Below are positions 53,311 through 64,000 of a stretch of DNA of 64,000 nucleotides, piece by piece; positions within the stretch are counted from its first letter, which is position 1, and every line of letters begins with the position of its first letter. The DNA is from Azolla caroliniana (taxonomy: Eukaryota > Polypodiophyta): positions 4,650,001 to 4,714,000 of the forward strand of contig JBHGNT010000017.1 of NCBI GenBank assembly GCA_043228905.1, read 5' to 3'. Below the pieces are notes generated by a model. It was not told where the DNA came from. It did no database searches and saw only the letters and a program-made list of their open reading frames with translations. The position numbers were made by a program, and so were the translations under genes.

Positions 53311-54545
53311 TGTATACTAGTGTTCACAACTACCACCTTGAAACAATAATGTGTGTATATAGCCTCTATCATACCTATGCTTTCCATGACACAACACTCG
53401 ATGTAGTTGGGTCATGCCAGTATTTTCTTACGAATGTTGTGCTTCCTTTTTATGCATTAGGCAATAGGAATTTCTGAGACAGTGCCTTTCGGTTTTGAAA
53501 TAATTTGGTCAAAATGTTACCTTGTCATGCTTTAACATCCAAAAATAAATATATGAACTCATATAGTCCTTATTCTTGATAGATCTTTTAGAGAAGACGC
53601 ATGCAATTTTCCCAAACTTTGAATGTTCATGCTCCATGCTTCATTATTGCCTTGTTTGTGAGTACCTCTCTCGTGGGCCTTGACCAACTAACCTCACATC
53701 GAATTAAAGTTAGTCCCTTTAATTCACTATGTAGATTGTGGATTGTGGATTGTGGATCCCGGGACTAACTTCCTAATGAGCTGATGTTAGATGGTATAAA
53801 ACAATGACGTGTAACATTGTACTCTCATTTATACTCTCATAATGAGTAGTCTAGAGTTTAATAATGAAATTATTGTCTTCTTCCTACCAATATTCAATGT
53901 TTAGGTATTGGTCTCAATCTTTTCACTTGTTTGATCGTCATGACTCTATTGCCACTTTTGCTTTCACTAAACACCATCATTGTGCTCTTCTATTCCCTCG
54001 CTCGTGAATAGGTTCTTCTTATGTTGGTTTCATGACATAACGACAAAGTATTTGATTGTAAAAACAAAAAAGATGAGTTGGCTTATGTGGGTGGCATGCC
54101 ATGCCAAATTTCTCGAAGTGGACATGTACATCAAGTCCAAAATCTAGCATAAAGACATTGACTTTGTAGGATGATTAACATGGGATATAATTTAAGTGAT
54201 ATGATTCAAAAATAATATACACAAATGTATAAAAAAAAAATCTCACTACATGAGAGATTGATCTCATGCCATTTGTTATTGGTTTATAGGCCAAAGCAAC
54301 TACAAAAGCATCACATCGTGATCAATCTTGCTTCTAACTAGTTAAAATGAAGGGTGTCTTATTTGTGGTCACATACCTTACCATTCACCCTCTAGGAGGC
54401 ACCCAAGAGTATGATACCTTGAGAAGATTGATTTGAAATACTTATAGAGAAGCCTAAGCTTACAAGGGTCATTTTTTCATTTTGAAAAATTCGTATTCTA
54501 AACTCGAACTCAATAAAATTATACATTACTTTTTTAAGTCGTTCC
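53311..54545. other. Intergenic, nothing recognised
   Basis: AT-rich DNA without a supported frame. GATTGTG is repeated three times at about 53,734-53,755. Confidence 0.4.
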
Positions 54546-54763
54546 ATATCTTTTCCCATTAAGCTAAACTCATGTTGCTACATTCTCTCTCTCAACATTT
54601 CATGGTCCCTATTTGGGACCATACAACTAGACTTGTGTCTATATGCTTCATCTCATATCTTTTCCCATTAAGCTAAACTCATGTTGCTACATTCTCTCTC
54701 TCAATATTTCATGGTCCCTATTTGGGACCATACAACTAGACTTGTGTCTATATGCTTCATCTT
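54546..54763. repeat. Perfect-looking 109-bp tandem duplication
   Basis: Copies start at 54546 and 54655 and are nearly identical, each including the palindrome ATGGTCCCTATTTGGGACCAT minus one end base. High similarity points to a recent duplication. Confidence 0.85.
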
Positions 54764-55725
54764 CAATTCAAGAGCATAGAAAATGACATTATGTTTTTCA
54801 TGTGAATTCTTGTCTTTCAAGGCTTGTTTTCTATATGATGGTTGGGAGATATTACCCAATGCCAATCTTTGAATCTGCCGTCGACAAATGAATAATTATG
54901 AACATTTTAGTTAAGATGTCTCCTGTTATGGTGTTGCATTGGTTGAGACAATGTGTGTCATCTTTAAAGGCATCTTACCTTCCTCTAAAACACCAATGAG
55001 AATCATCCATTTTTGAGACATTTAGTTTCATGTGCACATAGTATGATGTCAATCACAAATCGGGAAAGCAAATATTTTCCAACGTGGCCATTGAGCACAA
55101 AAATAGATTATTTTATACTTTGCACAATGTTAATGTTATTTGTGCCAACCTCCAAGAAATTGAGGGTCACATGAACTAATATCACACAATTTTCTAATAT
55201 TTATACGTTTTAAGTCCATAATCCACTTTACAAATGGTGTGGTTCAACACAAAGATGCTTCGCACCAACTTTATCATAACAAGAATAACCTACACCCGGA
55301 TGCCTTATCTTAGATATGTGAAGGTTTGGATATTTCCAATAAGTGATAAGATAATACATTTTACATTGTGAAGACTATCTTGAACAAACATTTTAGGTTG
55401 TCATTGGCATCGCTCAAAATTTGTAAATTCCACAAATTAACTATCATAAATTAATGCAAAGCACAACATACAAACAAACATGTGAAGGTTTAGAATTTTT
55501 AGTCTTTTCTCAACCAATCCCATATTGATGTGTCCAAAATAGAGAATGGTAGATTGTTAACCCTATACCCAATTAGTAAAGAAACCCCTCCATGTGCGAA
55601 GTCCCATGGAAAGTAAGAAAAGCGATGATTTGATTCATTTTGAGGTAAGGGAGCCAATTGTAATCGAGTAAGCATATATTGAAAATAATCATCATGTTTT
55701 TTTACCTAAGATAACAAAGTTAAAA
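54764..55725. other. Intergenic, nothing recognised
   Basis: AT-rich DNA without frame, element end or clear repeat. Confidence 0.4.
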
Positions 55726-55900
55726 TTGATCATCTATTAGGTTGCCTCAATAACAAACATTACTATCAAAGTTAAAACTTCTCATCTATTAGGTTGCCTC
55801 AACAACAACCACTACTATCAAAGTTAAAACTTTTCATCTATTATGATGCCTCAACACTAAACACTACTAATCAAAGTTAAAACATCTCATATGTTAGGAT
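55726..55900. repeat. 52-bp minisatellite, about four copies
   Basis: Units begin AAAGTTAAAAC and continue CATCTATTAGGTTGCCTCAA and an ACAAC..CACTACTATC phrase; the fourth is truncated. Confidence 0.8.
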
Positions 55901-56929
55901 CTCAAAGTTAAAACTTATAGGTGGTGTAACTCATGTCCCCTTATATTTGTTGGCATAAAAGGCCGACTCCTTCTACCTTGTATCCTAGTGTGAACTCGTC
56001 CAAAGAGTTAGGGCTTAGTATATAAGCAATAACCTAACATTGTAAAAAAAAAGACTCTTGATCATCTTGTACAACGAGTCTTAGAGAGAGTGAGAGAACA
56101 AATGCAATAACATTGCTTCCATTAAAGCTTCAATTGTGCATATCTACTGTCTATACTCTTGCCATTCTTATTGTGTTGTATTTTGAGTTTTTTTTTCCAT
56201 AAAAACTATACTCCATTGGTATTAAAATTAACAATGCCAAAGGCAATCTACAAATTGTACATAATAGTTTCCACTTCACAAGTAACCACCATAAAAAGGA
56301 CCAAATATAAACGATGGCATTTGGCAAGATAAGGCTATTTATATCCATGAAAACTCTCTCAGCCTTTGCCAACAAGACCCATTCTCAACATATAAACAAA
56401 TTCCTGCGGTAACAAATTCCTGCAGTCCAAGAGAATACATATCTTTACATATCTTGGTGGTAATCCTAGTCAACATATCGTGGTTGTCCACCCTGGCTAG
56501 TAGTCTAAAAACTCCATGTTTGCATTTGGTTCCGCATATACTGAAGTTGTTCACCATCACCTGGCTGTCCACTAGGTGATGCTATTTGACAAATGTTTGG
56601 TACACAACAGTTGAAGACACAAAAGTAGTCCATGATGCACCTGACGCTTGGGGTAAAACGTGATGGGCAACCTTGGATAGCCCCCATCTTTCATCTCCCA
56701 TATCAAAACGACCATGTCCTTCATCTCCACAAAAATTGAAAATGTACTTGTAATTAATCTCCCTAGAAAACAAGATGAACTATGTCCTCCTCACCTCACA
56801 CCATCTGCTTCGATCCCCACACCATCTTCACTCAACCTTAACAGTAATGAAAATTATGCTTCATTCGGTCCACATCAACCATCTCGCTGCTTACTACCAA
56901 GGTCATGTACACATAACAACAAAATGAGT
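55901..56929. other. Intergenic, nothing certain
   Basis: A stretch from about 55,948 opens TGTTGGCATAAAAGGCC and has TATATAAGC at 56,020, which looks like part of an LTR, but no second boundary or target duplication was found. Short frames at 56,151-56,773 have no known domain. Confidence 0.35.
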
Positions 56930-57990
56930 CTAGTGTGATTCTCATCCCCTCATGATCTACTTCGGTCCCCCCCACCATCATCACTCCTAAAAATAGACAA
57001 ATTGCTTCATTCAATCCACATCAACCATCTCACCGAATACTACCAATGTCCTATGCAAATAACAACAAAATAAGTGAAAAATGATTTCTCATCCCCTCAT
57101 GATCTTCTTCAGCCCTCACACCAACACCACTCATCCTCTCGTCGTGACAAACATGCTTCAAACCCCATTGTCATCATCCCACAACCTATGAGAACCATAA
57201 TATCTTCTTAACTTAGCCCATATCTAGAGCATCTCGTTGACCCTCTTGCCATCACACCGATTACCGTGATCTTGTACTAACAACCAAAAATGAGTGAAAA
57301 AAAAAATCCTCACCTTCTCATAATAATCTGCTTCAGCCCCCACACCAACATCACTCATCCTGATCACAAAAACAGAAAACCAGCTTCATCATGCCCCCAT
57401 CCACCATCTCGTGATATTTGATTATCTCAGGATTCTCGCCTATTACCGCTAAAATCCACCAAGGTCTTGTGCAAATAACAAAAAATAAGTGAAAAATGTT
57501 TCATCATCCCCTCGTGATCTGTGACAACCCTCACACCATCACCACTCATCCCTTGACATAACAAATATGTTTCAAACCCCATCACCATCATCCCTCAACC
57601 TATGAGAACCATAACATCTTCATAAGTTAGCCCACATTTGAAGGAAGCATCTCACTGACCTTCTTGCATTATCGCTGATTACCTCGAAAATCCTATATTA
57701 ACAGCCAACAAATGAGTGGAAAAAAATTCCTCACCTTCTCATAATAATCTGCTTCAGCCCCCACACCAACATCACTCATCCTGATCACAAAAACAGAAAA
57801 CTCACTTCCTCATGTCCACATCCACCATTTCGCTGTCTCCGATTATCATAGGAATTCTTCTGAATACCGCTAAAATCTTGTACTAACAGCCAAAATTGAG
57901 TCAAATTTTTTTCCTAACTTCTTATACCACATTGCTTCAGTCCCCACAACATCATCCCTCATCCTCATGTCCACATCCACCATCTAGCTA
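56930..57990. repeat. Diverged satellite-like tandem array
   Basis: Phrases such as TCATCCCCTCATGATCT, CTTCAGCCCCCACACCAACA and ATCCACCATCTCG recur at irregular steps; a longer unit is duplicated with about 421-bp spacing (57,303 and 57,724), sharing CTCACCTTCTCATAATAATC. No coding frame; possibly a degenerate local satellite. Confidence 0.7.
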
Positions 57991-58171
57991 TCTTCGATTA
58001 TCATCAACACCTTGTAAATTAAAAGAGCCTTCCTACATGCTGCAACCGCCTCTCCATGCTGACTCATATTGTGTGCAGTAAGAATGGTGCCGGTGGCGGG
58101 AACAACCAACAAGGTGTTACATAGTTCCATCTAACCTCAGCGCTTGCATCCAACATTATAGGAATAGCTGA

Positions 58172-58690
58172 CTACACTCGTCGAGTTCTCCTTCTTTTTC
58201 GAATAGATTTGTTTCTAGAACCCTTATAATTTTCATAATCACCTTTAACTGTATGTACCAATAAGTTCCAAAAAGACTTTACCTGATCCACAACGTGAGT
58301 GTCTTCATCATTGTATAACTTAGAACACCTAGCTTTCCAAAGAACCCATAGAGCCAACGGGGAGACAATCTGCCAAACATAACTCCGCGAGAAGAACTTG
58401 ATTCCCTGCAAGGAGCTTGAAGTAGAATATACATGAAAACTTCGTACATGTAAAGACAAGGAAGAGTGATGATAATGATAAAAAGCCCTTTGTTGATCCA
58501 ACATTCCCCTGGGCCAGAAGATTGCACCCCACGTGAAAATAGCCGACCTATACTTACGACCTAGAAGCAAAAGAATTCGACACCAAAAACTTTTTGTGGC
58601 AACACATTCCCAAAATACATGATGTAATGTTGTATTATGAGCTTAACCGACAGGTCCTCACATATGTTTCCGCACGCATATCCGAACAAC
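58172..58690 (-). mobile_element. LINE-type RT zinc-binding (zf-RVT) domain remnant
   Basis: A minus-strand frame ends at 58172. Above the ATG at 58570 it continues as LHHVFWECVATKSFWCRILL, a phrase typical of the zinc-binding domain that follows RT in plant LINEs and related ORFs, then WQIVSPLALWVLWKAR near its middle. Cysteines expected upstream (CGNIC-like) are in a shifted frame. RT and endonuclease are absent. Confidence 0.55.
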
Positions 58691-58790
58691 AACTAGTATC
58701 ATAGTGACTTGCTGCTCAGTGACAACAAACAACCGAAAAGCTGAAAGGAAAAAGATCAGGTCAGTAAAAATCTCACTTTCGAAGAAGAAC

Positions 58791-61059
58791 ATGGCTTCAA
58801 CATCTGGAATAGGAGTTTAAATCAAAAAATTCAACGACAAAATTTTTACCCTATGGAAGGAGATGATGCAAGATGTATTGATTATTCAAAGATAGGTCGA
58901 AGCTATTCGACACAATGAAAAGCCCACCTCAATGACAACTGAAGAATGGAGATCTATGGACGAAATCGCTTGCTCCACCATTTGAATGCACCTGGTTGAA
59001 AACATCTACTTTAGCATGACAAAAGAGACGACAACGTTCTCGTTGTGGGAGAAGCTACAAGTCGTGTACGAGAAAAAGTCCTCATCTTCAAAACTGATTT
59101 TGATCAAACAACTGTTCAACATGAAGATGAGAGAGACCGATCCGACTACCTCTCACATCAACACCTTCATCCGGGTGTTGTCAGAACTCTCCTCACAAGG
59201 GATCAACTTCGAAGAAGAAGTGAAAGCCCTTGCCCTCCTATTGATCTTGCCGATGAGTTGGGAGGTATTCTGCATGACATACGCCAATAGCAGACCAATC
59301 CTAAATATGGATGAGATGATCGACCAAGTCCTCACTAAGGACATTTGGCAAAAATCAATTGGACTCACCATCGATGAGTCAGCAGAAACCCACCACTCAA
59401 CCGAGCCGATCGACAAATTTAGTCGATCAAGAGAGCAAGCTGATAGAACCAGTCGGAACACCAACCGATTGAAGACGAGGGGAGACTGACAACGGTCGAA
59501 GTCGAGAACGACCGATCAGGTGAATTTTGCACACATTGTAGAAAATATGGCCACAATGTTTCCGATTGCTAGTCGATCAAGAGGAAAGAGAGTGGTCAAT
59601 GATCTGAGCGAAATCGAGGACGACCCGACTCAAACCACTCTCCTATTAGCAACCAAATCAATGTTGCCGACACCCGATCAAGAGAAATCTTTTCCTTAGA
59701 GGTTTGGATGATCGGAGAAGTCCTCTACAGTGCACAAGATGCACACACGTGGTTACTGGATTCCAGTGCCACATTCCACGTGACCCCTAATATTGAATGT
59801 TTTTTGAACTATTTAGCCGACCCTAGTGGCATAGTCTGATTAGGCAACGAGTAGGAGTGTAGAATCGCAGGGACCGGAGAGCTTCCCATTTGATTGCCCA
59901 ATGGCAACATGATCACCCTGCACCAAGTCCGACACGTACCTTATCTGAAAAGGAGTCTAGTCTCCATCGACATGCTAGCCGAAGACGGGTACAAAACGAC
60001 TCTAAGTGGGTCAACATGGATGATCAATCGTGGAAATCTAAAGATTGGAAGCGGGCATAAGTACAACAACTTGTACCCAATGATGGTGATCAATCCAGAC
60101 AGGGTTGTGGACGTAGCTGAAAAGACCAACCCGAACTTATGGCATGGCCGACTCAGCCATATGTCTCAAGCTAGACTCGATCGGTTGATGGTAGTCGGCT
60201 ACATCCCTAAACTCCAAGCAAAGATGGATTTCTGCGAGCATTGTCAATACAGGAAACAGACTCGAAATCCACACTCTCTCCACTACGAGATGGTACAACA
60301 ACCCCTAGAGCTTGTGCACATAGATATATGTGGGCCCATGCTAGAGCGATCACTAGGAGGCTCCCGGTACTTCATCACATTTGTAGATGAGTGTACACAG
60401 AAGGTTTGGGCCTACTCGATTAGGTCCAAAGACGAAGCGCTCGAGGTCTTCACTCGGTGGATATCTAAAGTGGAGAATTGGTCGGTAGATAGAGTGAAGA
60501 CACTCTGATCCAGCAACGAATGAGAATATACTTCCAGAGCCTTCAAACAGTACCTGTCCGACAAAGGGATCCGACATCAAAGGACCGCTCCTTACATACC
60601 CATGTAGAATGGAGTGGCAGGACGGATCAACCGAATGATCCAAGAGAGGGTGATGGCAATGTTGCAGCAAGTCGAACTGAAGTTGGAGTTTTGGGCTGAG
60701 GCATTGCAAATGGCAATATACCTGGTAAACCTATTACCCTCGAAAGCAATTAGGCTCGAAGTGCCACAACATTATGGTCAGGCAAACAACTGACCCACGA
60801 TAGGCTATGTATATTTAGATGCGAAGCCTACGCATTCATCGAGAAAAGGACCAAGTTTGCGCCCCATGCAACAAAGTGCATATTTCTCGGTTATGGAACT
60901 GATTGGGACTTCGGCCACCGGCTATGGGACCCTAAGAACTGGAAACTAATCCAGAGCAATGACATAGTCTTCAATGAAGACTCTATCTTCTCTCAGCGGA
61001 ACCAGTAGAGAATAGTTGGTAAAAAGGTATCCTTCGAAGACGATAGAGTTGTTGTACAA
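58791..61059 (+). mobile_element. Decayed Ty1/copia element, first copy at the right end
   Basis: Plus-strand gag begins near ATG 58791 (MASTSG) with stops; an open gag stretch covers 58,986-59,489 and a zinc knuckle (CTHCRKYGHNVSDC) follows near 59,530. Protease DSSATFHVT lies near 59,760, the integrase zinc finger (LWHGRLSHM to CEHCQ) near 60,137-60,250, catalytic-core blocks up to about 60,770, and the integrase end FLGYGTDWDFGHRLWDP near 60,890-60,930. Many in-frame stops are TGA where Arg is expected. Coding sequence continues up to the LTR of the next element, so its RT and RNase H probably lie beyond the window. No 5' LTR recognised. Confidence 0.82.
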
Positions 61060-61458
61060 TGTTGAGTGGCAAGCTCAATTGGAGCCGGATCGACTGGATG
61101 AGCCTGAGCTGGTGAGCGAGATGGATCGGTAAGCCGGTGAGCAACCGAGCCGGCAAGCAACAGAGCCGGTTAGCCGGATCCAATCGGTAACCGGAAGCCT
61201 AGTATTAGTTTAGACTACTAGGCAGTTATAGTCTTGTAGTAAGTGTTAGATGCTCGTGTGAGCATTGAAGTACGCGGTACTTCTGTCAGTCCCACGAGGA
61301 CTTGTATAAATAGTGCTACTGAGCACAGTTGTAAGTGAAAGAGTGTCTATATTGTTTTGAATATAGCTTTTACGTTCTGCTCTCTCCGTCTCTCCCGTGT
61401 ACTCCATGTATTCTCTGCTTGCTTTGTTTTCTAACGCTTCCGCAAGTAATCATTTACA
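61060..61458 (+). repeat. 5' LTR of the second copia element
   Basis: 399 bp with a TATA box (TATAAATA, 61305-61312) and a cluster of GAGCCGG/TAGCCGG repeats at 61,110-61,195. The right end abuts the PBS. Confidence 0.85.
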
Positions 61459-61551
61459 TGGTATCAGAGCGCGAGGGTTGAGAACCTCTACAGCCGAAAA
61501 ACGCTTGAAAGCAAACCCTAACAGGTCATAAGAACAACAGACAGAGAAGTG

Positions 61552-62229
61552 ATGGATAGAGGAATGGCTAGCTCGCTCCCTATGGAGAAACTCGACAGAT
61601 CCAACTATGCATCTTGGTCGTACAAGATGCACCAGTACTTGCTTGGGCATGGCTACTGGAGTTTCGTCGAAGGAGCTAACGAAACAACACCTGATGCGGC
61701 ACATAAGGATTTCCATGTGTGGGAACAATCGACAAGCAGAGTGATGTACTACTTCGCGTCCAGTGTTAGAGACCAACTGCTGAGCCACATCCGAGACGCC
61801 AAGACGCCGAAGGAGGCTTGGGGAAACCTGAAGAAGGTTTTCGTCACGAGCACTACAACTCGGAAGCTGCAACTCCAACAGGAGTTGAGCAATGTCCAAC
61901 AGAAGGACATGTCGGTGGCGGATTACATGGCCCGGATCAAAGAGATCTGTGACTTGCTTGCCTCTATCAACGTTACCGTAGAGGAAGATGAGATGGTACA
62001 TGTCTGTCTTGGGGGCTTGGTGTCTAAGTTTAGAGCATTCCGAATGACAGTATGTACAAGGGAGAATATGTCGTCATTTTTTGACTTACAGTCGATGCTT
62101 CTTGTAGAGAAGAACCACGCTGGTGCGTCAATTAGCGCACCCATTGACAACCGGATGTTGTACATGGAAGCAGATCGGTCCCGTGGGCGTGGTGGACGAG
62201 GCGGGTTGGCACACAATGGAGACGGCTGA
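61552..62229 (+). pseudogene. gag: Copia gag of the second element, stopped early
   Basis: Starts at ATG 61552 and reads 225 codons of capsid with the copia block KLDRSNYASWSYKMHQYL, WGNLKKVF and a DMSVADYMARIKEICDLL stretch. TGA at 62227 interrupts it; the same frame then carries a degraded zinc knuckle CWYCGKKGHRESE with Arg in place of the last Cys. Confidence 0.85.
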
Positions 62230-62525
62230 CAAGACCAGGAACAAAGGCACAGAGAACGTGCCGACAACAGTTCCGGACCCTTCGGGAGCAGGGGGAGTCA
62301 TGGCGGCACCAGAAGACGGCAAGAGAAGACTGCAACAGAATGCTGGTACTGTGGCAAAAAGGGCCACAGAGAAAGCGAGCGCTGGAGAAAACACGCTGAT
62401 TCAGATAAATCCGGATCCGGCAAGGCCGACAAGGATGGCCGGCAAAGCTCGCACTATGCGAAGGGATCGGGAGGATCCAAGAACGGTAACGGGCCAGCCT
62501 TGGTGATGAAGCACGAGGCGAACTC

Positions 62526-64000
62526 GATGAAGAAAAGACCACTTCCAAATTGGAGGAAGTGTGGTATGTTGATTCCAGTGCGTTGAACCACATGACGAAC
62601 CACAAAGAGTGGTTCTTCTTTTTGAAGAAACCGGATCAACAAGGAGTAGTCGAAACCGGAGATGACACTCCTCACCCAATTGTGCATGTCAGAGAAGTCC
62701 CTTTGAGCCACGTCGGACAGAAGGGAAAGGTGATGAACATATTACATGTTCCAACAATCACGAAGAACCTGGTGTTGGTCGGACAGATCGTCGAACAAGG
62801 GATGCAGGTGCGGTTTACGCACCTCGGGTGCTTCATCGAGGAAGAGGGCCAAATTATTGCGCAAGGGCACAGAGACGGAGGATGTTTATCCTCAACACCA
62901 ATGACGTCGGCACCACTCTATTTGCAAAAGGACAGAAGGTCGAATCAGACATCGACCTATGGCACAAGCGGATAGGCCACGTCAATTACCGGAGGCTTCA
63001 AGACCTGCAAGCGAAACAAGTTGTTTTCGGTTTGCCGAAGCTTAGCGGCCGGAAGGCCCAAGTATGTGAAGCCTGCCAACTCGGGAAGCAACACCGGCTT
63101 CCATTCCCCACCGAACGTAACCGGAGCCATAACAAGCTCGACCTTATCCATTCAGATGTGTGGGAACCGACACAGAATGTTAGCCTTGGCGGGAGTCGAT
63201 ATTTCGCCTCCTTCATCGATGACTATACGTGGCACACATGGATCTACCTCATTGAGCGGAAGAGTGAAGTATTTGAGTGTTTCCGGAGTCTCCAAAACAT
63301 GGTGGAATGGGTCTCCAAAACATGGTGGAATGGGAATCGGAGAGGAAGATCAAATGCTTGCGGTCGGATGGCGGAAAAGAATACTTTTCCGGCCAATTCA
63401 ACAGTTATCTGCAGCAAAAGGGAATTTGGCGAGAGTTCAGCTGCAGATACACACCGCAACAGAATGGTGTTGCCGAAAGGAAGAACCAGTCGCTTATTGA
63501 TGCGGTAATGGCAATGCTGGAGGAGAAGAGCATGCCCAAATTCTACTGGGCGGAGGCAGTCTGAACGACTGTCTACATCCAGAACCGGATCGGTGACAAG
63601 GTGTCAGCTCACGAGTTGTATTTCGGGCGCAAGCCAAATTTGAGACACCTTAAGATCTTCGGTAGCATTGCATATGTGCATGTACCGGATGAGAAGCGGA
63701 GGAAGTTGGATGCAAAATCAGAAAAATGCATCCTAATCTGCTATGCTCAAGAGCAAAAGGGTTATAAGTGTTATAACCCCCGGACAAAGCAAGTCCGAGT
63801 TAGTTGAGATGTTGAGTTCGATGAATCGGCATCGTGGTACTCCTTACCGGCTCCGACTTCCGAATCCGACCCGATGCCGGAGGATGAGGCTAGTGAGCCT
63901 GAACCAGCCCAGGTAGATGATGATGAAGCGTGGACTCAGGATGAGAGTCCGGAATCATTTCGGTTGAGTGGGTCGAACGAGAGACTGAGTCAATCTGACC
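62526..64000 (+). pseudogene. pol: Copia protease-integrase region of the second element, frameshifted
   Basis: Protease-like YVDSSALNHMT near 62,565 has Ser in place of the active-site Gly. After a frame change, the integrase finger (LWHKRIGHVNYRRL, CEACQLGKQH) is at 62,957-63,095 and the core at 63,140-63,540 (IHSDVWEP, SDGGKEYF, YTPQQNGVAERKNQ). The 23-bp duplication shifts the frame in the core. Past 63,600 it reads a typical C-terminal integrase stretch FGRKPNLRHLKIFGSIAYV. RT is not reached. Confidence 0.85.

Larger units (their letters stand above)
61060..64000 (+). mobile_element. Second Ty1/copia element, inserted in the first, cut by window end
   Basis: 5' LTR 61060-61458 (TGTTGAGT...TTTACA, 399 bp), PBS TGGTATCAGAGC at 61459-61470, then gag, protease and integrase in + orientation. 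Its first base directly interrupts coding sequence of the older element (after GTACAA), so it is nested. The frame is broken by an in-frame TGA (62227), two frame changes (about 62,505-62,535 and 62,880), a 23-bp duplication at 63,288-63,333, and TGA at 63,562 and 63,805. RT, RNase H and 3' LTR are beyond the window. It cannot move by itself. Confidence 0.88.

Noticed and set aside
58986-61059. Functional copia polyprotein at the right end
   Set aside because: Multiple in-frame stops in gag, protease and integrase; treated as decayed.

Overview
The window is nuclear DNA of a flowering plant. Evidence: GT-AG introns in AT-rich DNA, a GPI-anchored lipid-transfer protein, a PLS-class PPR protein, a plant gamma-type PI4-kinase, an NDR kinase, and Ty1/copia and Ty3/chromovirus retrotransposons primed by initiator tRNA-Met. 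The order or species cannot be told from sequence alone. Five cellular genes are supported. All the rest is repeats, transposons and featureless intergenic DNA.

Layout. 1-1,547 (-): LTPG-type lipid-transfer gene whose last exon runs off the left edge; its intron is a GATA/GATT microsatellite. 4,111-11,908 (-): a four-exon gene for a very long coiled-coil protein (1,855 aa) with the C-terminus of WPP-domain-associated proteins; its 5.3-kb first coding exon holds near-identical 348-bp tandem repeats. 13.6-20.3 kb: intergenic, with a hAT-like MITE, a pogo-like element and a decayed PPR relic. 20,311-32,698 (-): a Ty3 chromovirus with identical 465-bp LTRs and a CAATG target duplication, split by a Ty1/copia element (23,595-28,929, -; target duplication GTAAA). 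36,449-37,882 (+): two-exon PI4-kinase gamma. 39,861-41,549 (-): intronless PPR gene. 43,499-51,215 (-): twelve-exon NDR kinase gene (522 aa), with a copia fragment, a hAT-like MITE and a minisatellite in its large intron. 52.8-58.2 kb: intergenic tandem repeats. 58.2-64.0 kb: LINE remnant, decayed copia element, and a second copia element inserted into it that runs off the right edge.

The genes do not form a pathway. Exon models were made by hand from GT-AG sites, frame continuity and family motifs; all intron phases agree. The most unusual items are the repeat-expanded WAP-like protein, a three-member hAT-like MITE family with 8-bp target duplications, a pogo-like element with perfect 25-bp inverted ends, five evenly spaced palindromes in the Ty3 leader, and a possible alternative 3' exon of the NDR kinase that would remove its hydrophobic motif. 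Several element frames are broken at TGA codons where arginine is expected, as CpG-methylation decay would produce.
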